11,780 nt of DNA, from positions 1-11,780 of the forward strand of contig CABTZO010000031.1 of assembly GCA_902489335.1 (NCBI GenBank), read 5' to 3'. A model generated the notes under the pieces. It searched no databases. It was given only the letters and a program-made list of their open reading frames with translations, and had not been told where the DNA came from. Below are positions 5,887-11,780 of the stretch, one piece after another; the first letter of the stretch is position 1, and each line of letters opens with the position of its first letter. The DNA is from an uncultured Oscillospiraceae bacterium. GTDB taxonomy: Bacteria; Bacillota; Clostridia; Oscillospirales; Acutalibacteraceae. The translations under genes were made by a program, and so were the position numbers.

Positions 5887-8081
5887 CAATATCCTCCACT
5901 TCTTGTAACATCAATGACTCCGGGTATTGAGCCTAACTTAAACATAAGATTACTCAGCTGTTCAAGATTTTTAACATTTATTGTAACATCTATTTTTGTC
6001 AATCCGTTTTCGGTTATATCTCGCGATCTTACAGCATAAAGCATAATGTTGAGGCTGGCAAGTCGCGAAGTAATATCAGCAAGCAGACCGAGTCTGTTTT
6101 CTCCGGTTATCAAAAGTGATGCTTTGAAATTCTCCCCTTCAGTCTGATGCCATTTAACTTCAATCCATCTGTCTTTTTCTTCCTTAGATTTGAAAGATGT
6201 CGGTACATTCGGGCAATCTTTTTTGTGAATCGAAATACCATGTCCGCGGGTTATAAATCCAATAACCTCATCGCCCGGTATCGGGTTGCAGCATTTTGAA
6301 AATTTAATCAGACAATTATCAATACCACTTATACTTATTACCTTATCCGTTGCAATATTGGTATTATCTTCAATAACTTCCGGAGTAATATCCTTCTCTT
6401 CATCAGTTTTTATATGCTTAGAATATTCATCTTTTATTATGGGTAAAAATTTTGAAGCAGAAAGTGAACCATATCCAATTGCCGCATAAAAATCATCGGC
6501 ATTTGAAAAATGATATTTTTCATAGAGAGTTTTAATAATAGCGTCAAAATCTTCATCATAAACTCTAATGTTATTGTCCTTGAAAAGTCTGATTATATCG
6601 GATTTTCCGTTTTCAATATTTTCAGTTCGTTTTTCCTTTTTAAACCAAAGCCTAATCTTTGATCTCGCAGAACTTGTTTTTACAATTTTAAGCCAGTCTC
6701 GGGAAGGACCTTTATCCGGTGACTTTGAGGTAATGATTTCAATGATCTGACCTGTTTTCATTTTATAATCAAGACCTACAATTTTTCCGTCAGCCTTTGC
6801 TCCGATAGTTTTATGTCCTACATCGGTATGTATTGAATATGCAAAATCAAGAACGGTGGAGCCTGCCGGAAAGCTCATGATTTCACCTCTCGGAGTGAAT
6901 ACAAAAACTTCGTCACTTACAAATTCCGACTTTATTGTGCGAACAATATCTTCAAAATCATCTGCACTTGCTTGGTTTTCTATGAGCTGTCTTACCCAAG
7001 ATACTCTTTCATCCATTTGATCTGTTTTTTGATCATTTATTTTATATTTCCAGTGAGCTGCGATTCCATATTCGGCACTGTAATGCATGTCCCATGTTCT
7101 GATTTGTATTTCAAAAGGTTGACCGTCTTCAGACAAAACGGTCGTATGAATCGACTGATACATGTTAGATTTGGGTATAGAAATATAATCCTTAAATCTT
7201 CTGGGCATAGAGTGGAACATATCGTGAACCACGCCCAAGGCATTATAGCAATCTAAAACACTTGAGACTATAATTCTGATAGCAAAAAAGTCGAAGATTT
7301 CATCAAAGGTCTTATTTTGCATATACATTTTTCTGTAAATGCCGTTAATACTTTTAACTCTTCCTTCGACATGAGCATCGGGAAAATTATCTTTAAGTCT
7401 AAAATTTATTTTTGCAATTGTATCTTCTATAAAATTTTTATGAATTAAAAGCTTCTTACTTGTAAGTTTTTCAATTTCAACATAAGCGACAGGATCTAAA
7501 TATCTTAGAGAAATATCTTCCAGTTCTTCTTTTATTGTCATTATTCCGAGTCGATGAGCTATCGGGGCATAAATTTCAAGTGTTTCCAGAGCCTTGTCGC
7601 GCTGTTTTTGTTTTCTCATAAACTCAAGAGTTCTCATATTATGGAGTCTGTCGGCAAGTTTAATTATGATAACTCTAATATCGTCAGCCATTGCAAGAAG
7701 CATTTTTCTTAAGTTTTCGGCTTGTCTTTCTGCATTTGTATGAATAACTATTTTGCTGAGTTTCGTAACACCGTCAACCAAAGACGCAACATCGTCTCCA
7801 AAATCTTTTCTGATGATATCCAATGTAATATCAGTATCTTCTACACAATCATGTAAAAAAGCCGCAATCAGAGTTGTGGTGTCCATTCCTAAATCAAGTA
7901 AAATCTGTGCAACATTTAAGGGGTGAATTATATACGGCTCACCCGAATATCTCTTTTGCTCTTTATGCGCACTTTCTGCAAGCCTATAGGCTTTATCTAT
8001 AAGCTCAATATTTTCATCGGAAAAATTATTTTTTTTCAATGCATTTTGAAAATTTTCGTAAAGTTCTTCATAATTTGACAT
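5886..8081 (-). CDS. relA: Bifunctional (p)ppGpp synthetase/hydrolase, long RelA/SpoT homologue (Rel)
   Basis: The 731-residue length and domain order are those of Firmicute Rel. The hydrolase domain has His53, HDCVED at 77-82 and LADRLHNM at 142-149. The synthetase domain, about 235-350, has GRVKS at 240-244, RFKDYISIPK at 295-304 and YQSIHTTV at 308-315. A TGS domain covers about 391-452, a conserved Cys region 597-623 (CCNPIPGDEVIGF, then DCPN), and an ACT domain about 653-731. The RFKD form of the synthetase motif, rather than the ExDD of monofunctional RelA, and the intact HD motif indicate that both activities are kept. It makes (p)ppGpp on starved ribosomes and degrades it otherwise. 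It lies 20 nt after recJ and overlaps the Dtd fusion by 1 nt. Only a poor ribosome site (AAGACGG) precedes the ATG. The order rel-dtd-MBL hydrolase is common in clostridia; the apt gene often found between recJ and rel is absent. Confidence 0.96.
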   Translation of the reverse strand: MSNYEELYENFQNALKKNNFSDENIELIDKAYRLAESAHKEQKRYSGEPYIIHPLNVAQILLDLGMDTTTLIAAFLHDCVEDTDITLDIIRKDFGDDVASLVDGVTKLSKIVIHTNAERQAENLRKMLLAMADDIRVIIIKLADRLHNMRTLEFMRKQKQRDKALETLEIYAPIAHRLGIMTIKEELEDISLRYLDPVAYVEIEKLTSKKLLIHKNFIEDTIAKINFRLKDNFPDAHVEGRVKSINGIYRKMYMQNKTFDEIFDFFAIRIIVSSVLDCYNALGVVHDMFHSMPRRFKDYISIPKSNMYQSIHTTVLSEDGQPFEIQIRTWDMHYSAEYGIAAHWKYKINDQKTDQMDERVSWVRQLIENQASADDFEDIVRTIKSEFVSDEVFVFTPRGEIMSFPAGSTVLDFAYSIHTDVGHKTIGAKADGKIVGLDYKMKTGQIIEIITSKSPDKGPSRDWLKIVKTSSARSKIRLWFKKEKRTENIENGKSDIIRLFKDNNIRVYDEDFDAIIKTLYEKYHFSNADDFYAAIGYGSLSASKFLPIIKDEYSKHIKTDEEKDITPEVIEDNTNIATDKVISISGIDNCLIKFSKCCNPIPGDEVIGFITRGHGISIHKKDCPNVPTSFKSKEEKDRWIEVKWHQTEGENFKASLLITGENRLGLLADITSRLASLNIMLYAVRSRDITENGLTKIDVTINVKNLEQLSNLMFKLGSIPGVIDVTRSGGY

Positions 8082-8101
8082 AAATATACCGTCTTATCGT
8101 T

Positions 8102-10123
8102 TTATAATAATTTTTTTAAAATTTTTGAATCGTTTAAGTTTACTTTTTTTGGATTTAAAACAATTGAAATTCCTTTTTCATCGGCTGTCACAAGTGCAAG
8201 TTCTTTCATAATTGCAACAGATATTAAAAATCTGCAATAATTATCTTCCATTTTGAGTCTGCTGTATAAAAATTCAAGTGAATGAATCCAGTGTTTTATA
8301 TTTCGAATAACTTTATACACATAGGTAAAATATTCTTTTTCCGGTTTTGCGTATATTTTTTCTTCCGGATTTAATTTTTCATCACGCATTATTTTATCAT
8401 AAATGTATTCCGACTTTTCAAACATTTCATCTTTTCTATCATGAAGTCTGATATTTTCCGCAATCATTGTTAAGCTTTTCAGCTGTCTGAATTCATTTTC
8501 GCTGAATTTAACAATAACATCTATTCTGTCGCCTATTTGATATGGAAAATCTAACCTATCACAAAAGAAATTCATTATTTCAATTGGTCTGTCAGAATTA
8601 AATTTTGTAGTAATAAGTTTTAGGTGATTTTTATTTTTACCGAGAATTTTGATTTCTTTAATAATTAGATCCGTCAATGCAAAAACCGGTTTTCTAATAC
8701 CTTCGCCAAAGGGTTCTAATGTTTTTGTCGCATTTAGAATATCCAAATTTAAACTATCCGGGTTTAGTTTCAAGTCAATATCCAACATATCTTTTTTATA
8801 TGGATTTTCTCTGCAATATTCAAATAACTTTGACTTAAAAGAGTCAAAGTTCTCGGCTTTAAGTTTAATTCCCGCGGCGGCTTTATGTCCTCCAAAAGAA
8901 ACGAGTTTATCTTCGCAGTATTGCAAGGCTTCATAAATTGAAAAATCATCAACCGATCTTGCAGATCCAGAAAGCATATTTTCACTTTCACTTAAAACAA
9001 TTACGGGTTTTGAAAAACTATTTACTAATTTTGATGCAACTATACCCAAAACTCCTTCATTTAAATCTTTAGATTTTACAACAATAACATCCTCATAAAG
9101 AATATCTTTATTTTGCATTATAAAATCCAAGCAAATATTATAAACAGAATTTTGATTGTCTTTTCTGATCAAATTGTAGTCATTTATTTGATTAGCGACA
9201 CTTAAAGCTTCATATTCATCTTCACATAACAGCAAGTCAACTACTTTATCGGGATTTCCAACTCTGCCTGCAGCATTTATTCTTGGAATCAGAATAAATG
9301 CAAGATTAGAAGAATCAGTATTTTCAAAATTAAGTCCGGACAATTGCATAAGCGATTTAAGACCGGGTCTGTCAGAATTTATTACGTATTTGAGCCCTTG
9401 TTTAACCAAATATCTGTTTGGACCCACGAGCGGAACAACATCCGCAATAGTGGCAAGTGCAACAAGATCTCCAAAATTTTGTAATAATAATTCATTACAC
9501 TCACCCTCTAATGCACATATGAGTTTAAAAGCAACACCTGCTCCACAGTAATCACGAAAAGATAAGTCTGTGTCTTTCCTATGTGGGTCAACAACAGCAA
9601 TACAATTTGGCAGCGTTTCTCCGGGTAAATGATGATCGGTGATGATTAAGTCCATTTGCAATTTTTTAATGTATTCGGCTTCCAAAATTGCTGAAATTCC
9701 TGTATCGACAGTAACAATCAAACTAACTTGCTGAGATTTCAAAAAATCAATCTTATCATTATTGAGACCGTAACCGTCTTCAAAACGATCAGGAACAATA
9801 AAAATTACATTTGCCCCTCTACTTTCAAGATATGAATACAGAATTGCAGTTGCACATAATCCGTCACAATCATAATCTCCATAGACAGCAATTTTTTCAA
9901 AGCTGTCAATCGCCTTTTCTATCCTATTGCAGGCTTTTTCAATATCCGGTAAATCAAATAGTTCATTTCCAAAACTCGGGTTCAACAGATCTGATATCTG
10001 TTCATCAGAAAAATTCCTCGCAGACAATATCAGCGAGGATACCGTACTTATATTAAATTTTGCAGATATTTCACATGCCCTTTCTTTCGAGGGCGATAAA
10101 AAATTCCATTTTTTCACTGACAA
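8102..10123 (-). CDS. recJ: Single-stranded-DNA-specific 5'-3' exonuclease RecJ
   Basis: A 673-residue DHH/DHHA1 phosphoesterase. The metal-binding motifs are in order: YGDYDCDG at 81-88, VTVDTG at 137-142, ITDHHLPGE at 161-169, and VVDPH at 177-181 with GAGVAFK at 194-200. DHHA1 elements follow: RINAAGR at 281-287, GSARS at 386-390 and GGHKAAAG at 411-418, with an OB-like DNA-binding part after about 450. RecJ digests single-stranded DNA in recombination, mismatch and base-excision repair. The C-terminal part after about 570 is less conserved and unassigned. The start is uncertain: TTG at 10123 lies 5 nt after a GGCGGG site, while GTG at 10117 would give a start two residues shorter and 11 nt from that site. 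It follows the helicase gene by 44 nt and precedes rel by 20 nt. A possible promoter overlaps the helicase stop codon. Confidence 0.94.
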   Translation of the reverse strand: MSVKKWNFLSPSKERACEISAKFNISTVSSLILSARNFSDEQISDLLNPSFGNELFDLPDIEKACNRIEKAIDSFEKIAVYGDYDCDGLCATAILYSYLESRGANVIFIVPDRFEDGYGLNNDKIDFLKSQQVSLIVTVDTGISAILEAEYIKKLQMDLIITDHHLPGETLPNCIAVVDPHRKDTDLSFRDYCGAGVAFKLICALEGECNELLLQNFGDLVALATIADVVPLVGPNRYLVKQGLKYVINSDRPGLKSLMQLSGLNFENTDSSNLAFILIPRINAAGRVGNPDKVVDLLLCEDEYEALSVANQINDYNLIRKDNQNSVYNICLDFIMQNKDILYEDVIVVKSKDLNEGVLGIVASKLVNSFSKPVIVLSESENMLSGSARSVDDFSIYEALQYCEDKLVSFGGHKAAAGIKLKAENFDSFKSKLFEYCRENPYKKDMLDIDLKLNPDSLNLDILNATKTLEPFGEGIRKPVFALTDLIIKEIKILGKNKNHLKLITTKFNSDRPIEIMNFFCDRLDFPYQIGDRIDVIVKFSENEFRQLKSLTMIAENIRLHDRKDEMFEKSEYIYDKIMRDEKLNPEEKIYAKPEKEYFTYVYKVIRNIKHWIHSLEFLYSRLKMEDNYCRFLISVAIMKELALVTADEKGISIVLNPKKVNLNDSKILKKLL

Positions 10124-10144
10124 AAATTCCCGCCTTTTAAAAGA

Positions 10145-10173
10145 ATTTTAGCATTTTACATGGGTTTTTACAA
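10145..10173 (-). promoter_or_regulatory. Candidate promoter of recJ with extended -10
   Basis: Minus strand TTGTAA (10173-10168, formed by the last codon and the stop of the helicase gene) and TAAAAT (10150-10145) are 17 nt apart. The -10 box is preceded by TG plus one base, an extended -10. The -35 box matches the consensus at only four of six positions. Transcription would start near 10138, a few bases before the recJ ribosome site. In DNA this AT-rich chance matches are frequent, so this is a suggestion. Confidence 0.35.
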
Positions 10174-11780
10174 CTTTTCCAAGCGAGCGTAGTTTGCCAT
10201 AATCTTTTTGGTTCCTACTCTGTCAAACGCAATTTCAAGAAGAGAATCATTTCCCATATCAATTACACTTAAAATTACGCCTTCTCCGAAAGTATTGTGG
10301 CGTACCGTTTCTCCGACACTGTATTTAATATTTTTATCAGATTTATTTTTTACATTATATGATTTTTTAAATTTAGGAACCTCAAACATTGAAGGTATAT
10401 TTTCAGATTTATTATAATTTGTAAAATCAGATGTATCTTTGCTTATATCAAGAATTAATTTCGGATTTATTTCGGAAATAAAAATGGATGGTGTTGTTGA
10501 GACGGTTTTACCATACGTCATCCTTGTTTTAGCATTTGTCATGTAAAGATTTTTCTTTGCTCTTGTGATTCCGACATAGGCAAGTCGTCTTTCCTCTTCT
10601 CTGCCCTCCGGAGTATACATATTTTTTTCTCCGGGAAAGAGATTGTTTTCCATACCTGTCATAAATACAGTATCAAATTCAAGTCCTTTAGACGCGTGAA
10701 AGGTCATCAAAACAACCGCTTCCTCGGTTTCATTAAAAGAATCTATATCACTCAAAAGAGCAACGTCTCTTAAGAAAGATGAAAGATCAGCTTCTTCGTC
10801 ATTATCTTCAAAATATCTTACAATACTTGACTTGAGTTCTTGTATATTTTCGAGTCGTTCTTCAAAATTTTCTTCTTTTTCTTTTAGCATTTTAAGATAA
10901 CCGGTTTTTTCCAAAACAGATTCATAAAATTCGTCTAAGCCAAGATTTTCATAATCTTTTTGAAGAGAATGTATAAGATCTACAAACTGTTTTATGTTCG
11001 GTGAATCTAATTGTTCCATAACTCGAAACATTGAAGTTTCACCAATTGTGGCAGCACTTTGAATTTTCTTGACAGTTGTCAGCCCGATTCCTCTTTTTGG
11101 TAGATTTACAATTCTTTCAAGCCTTGTATCATCATCAATGTTCGTAATTACACTCAAATATGATGTTATGTCTTTTACTTCTTTTCTTTCATAGAATTTA
11201 TGTCCGCCGACAATTTTATATGGAATTCCTCTACGAATAAATTCTTGTTCTATTGCCCTTGACTGAGCGTTAATTCTATAAAAAACTGCAATATCGTTTG
11301 CTGATTTTCCGCTGTTCATAAGATCTTCGACGGTATCACAAATATATGAAGCCTCGTCTTCTTCATCATATAAAGTTTTATATGTTATTAAATCTCCCTC
11401 GTCAAAAGAGGTCCAAAGCTTCTTATCATGTCTTTTTTCATTTTTTGAAATCAGAGAATTTGCCGCTTCCAAAATATTTTTAACCGATCTGTAATTTCTT
11501 TCGAGTTTTATTTTTTTTGCTCTTTCAAACTGATTTTCAAAATTTAATATGTTTTCAATCACAGCTCCTCGAAATTTATATATGCTTTGATCATCGTCAC
11601 CCACAACACTGATATTTTTATGTTGTGAAGACAATAAGAAGGCAAGTTCATATTGAGAATGATTGGTGTCCTGATATTCATCTATAAAAATATGAATAAA
11701 TTTATTTGAATAATATTCAAGAACGTCCTTATTTTCTTTAAGCAGCTTAACTGTAAGCATTATCATATCATCAAAATCCA
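10168..11780 (-). CDS. pcrA: ATP-dependent DNA helicase, PcrA/UvrD type, N-terminus off window
   Basis: The frame is open to the right edge, giving 537 codons. It does not begin at the ATG at 11766: the codons before it continue the conserved DFDDM segment of UvrD/PcrA, so the gene runs on upstream. Superfamily 1A motifs seen: DEYQDTN (motif II, 11662-11682), VVGDDDQSIYKFRGA (III), LERNYRS (IV), MTFHASKGLEFDTVF (V) and EERRLAYVGITRAKKNL (VI). The last 50 residues (VGETVRHNTFGEGVIL...) form the Tudor-like C-terminal domain by which PcrA-type helicases contact RNA polymerase in the family. Full PcrA is about 720-750 residues, so some 200 N-terminal ones, including the Walker A loop, are missing only because of the window edge. 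The protein unwinds DNA 3'-5' in excision repair, plasmid rolling-circle replication and removal of transcription or recombination blocks. recJ follows after 44 nt, so the two repair genes may be co-transcribed. Confidence 0.95.
   Translation of the reverse strand, partial: DFDDMIMLTVKLLKENKDVLEYYSNKFIHIFIDEYQDTNHSQYELAFLLSSQHKNISVVGDDDQSIYKFRGAVIENILNFENQFERAKKIKLERNYRSVKNILEAANSLISKNEKRHDKKLWTSFDEGDLITYKTLYDEEDEASYICDTVEDLMNSGKSANDIAVFYRINAQSRAIEQEFIRRGIPYKIVGGHKFYERKEVKDITSYLSVITNIDDDTRLERIVNLPKRGIGLTTVKKIQSAATIGETSMFRVMEQLDSPNIKQFVDLIHSLQKDYENLGLDEFYESVLEKTGYLKMLKEKEENFEERLENIQELKSSIVRYFEDNDEEADLSSFLRDVALLSDIDSFNETEEAVVLMTFHASKGLEFDTVFMTGMENNLFPGEKNMYTPEGREEERRLAYVGITRAKKNLYMTNAKTRMTYGKTVSTTPSIFISEINPKLILDISKDTSDFTNYNKSENIPSMFEVPKFKKSYNVKNKSDKNIKYSVGETVRHNTFGEGVILSVIDMGNDSLLEIAFDRVGTKKIMANYARLEKL

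Noticed and set aside
7037..7256. Open frames on both strands inside rel (68 and 94 residues)
   Set aside because: They are out-of-frame readings of the synthetase domain region, which is intact in the rel frame.
8082..8160. Possible rel promoter in the A/T-rich 3' end of recJ (TATAAA with a TTCAAA-like -35)
   Set aside because: The matches are poor and the stretch is almost pure A/T, where such hits arise by chance; read-through from recJ is sufficient.
11764..11766. ATG at 11766 as the start of the helicase gene
   Set aside because: The codons between 11767 and the window edge continue the conserved DFDD segment of UvrD/PcrA, so the gene extends beyond the window and this Met is internal.
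1..11780. Mobile element, CRISPR array, tRNA/rRNA gene, defence or toxin system
   Set aside because: No transposase, integrase, regularly spaced repeats, tRNA-like fold or defence-type gene was seen; the window is almost fully taken up by housekeeping genes in one orientation.

Overview
This is an AT-rich window (by eye about one third GC) in which every gene that can be supported lies on the minus strand. It reads as core chromosome of an anaerobic, low-GC Firmicute, probably of the Clostridia/Tissierellia type. Three things point there: the protein families, the S4 protein / DivIC / S1 protein cluster known from the Bacillus yab region, and an oxygen-sensitive class I fumarase of the two-subunit type. 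The yabP and yabQ sporulation genes and the mazG-type gene often found in this cluster are missing, which hints at a non-sporulating lineage. The genus cannot be fixed from this sequence.

In the direction of transcription (high to low coordinates) the layout is as follows. A PcrA/UvrD-type helicase enters from the right edge without its N-terminus. It is followed by the RecJ 5'-3' single-strand exonuclease, the bifunctional (p)ppGpp synthetase/hydrolase Rel, a single reading frame joining D-aminoacyl-tRNA deacylase to a metallo-beta-lactamase-fold hydrolase, a short uridine-kinase-like nucleoside kinase, and a MurJ/SpoVB-family lipid flippase. Then come the nucleoid protein HU, the S4 RNA-binding protein RqcP (YabO), the septum protein DivIC/FtsB, an S1-domain protein (YabR type) and the start of a class I fumarate hydratase alpha subunit, which runs off the left edge.

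The genes are packed tightly: Rel and the Dtd fusion overlap by 1 nt, the Dtd fusion abuts the kinase, and RqcP overlaps DivIC by 26 nt. Most neighbours are therefore probably co-transcribed. Three small non-coding stretches carry regulatory structure. A sigma-A-like promoter for HU has its -10 box over the stop codon of the flippase gene, and its leader contains a 10-bp palindrome. A perfect 11-bp hairpin separates HU from RqcP. A symmetric stem-loop with a T tract stands directly before the fumarase gene. A weaker promoter candidate for recJ overlaps the pcrA stop codon.

Functionally the window covers DNA repair (PcrA, RecJ), starvation signalling (Rel), translation quality control (Dtd, RqcP), envelope building and division (flippase, DivIC), nucleoid structure (HU) and central metabolism (fumarase). 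I see no mobile element, CRISPR array, RNA gene, defence system or toxin pair, and no stretch over 300 bases without a gene. The least ordinary items are the Dtd-MBL gene fusion, the kinase without the usual N-terminal half, and the hairpins around HU and before the fumarase gene.
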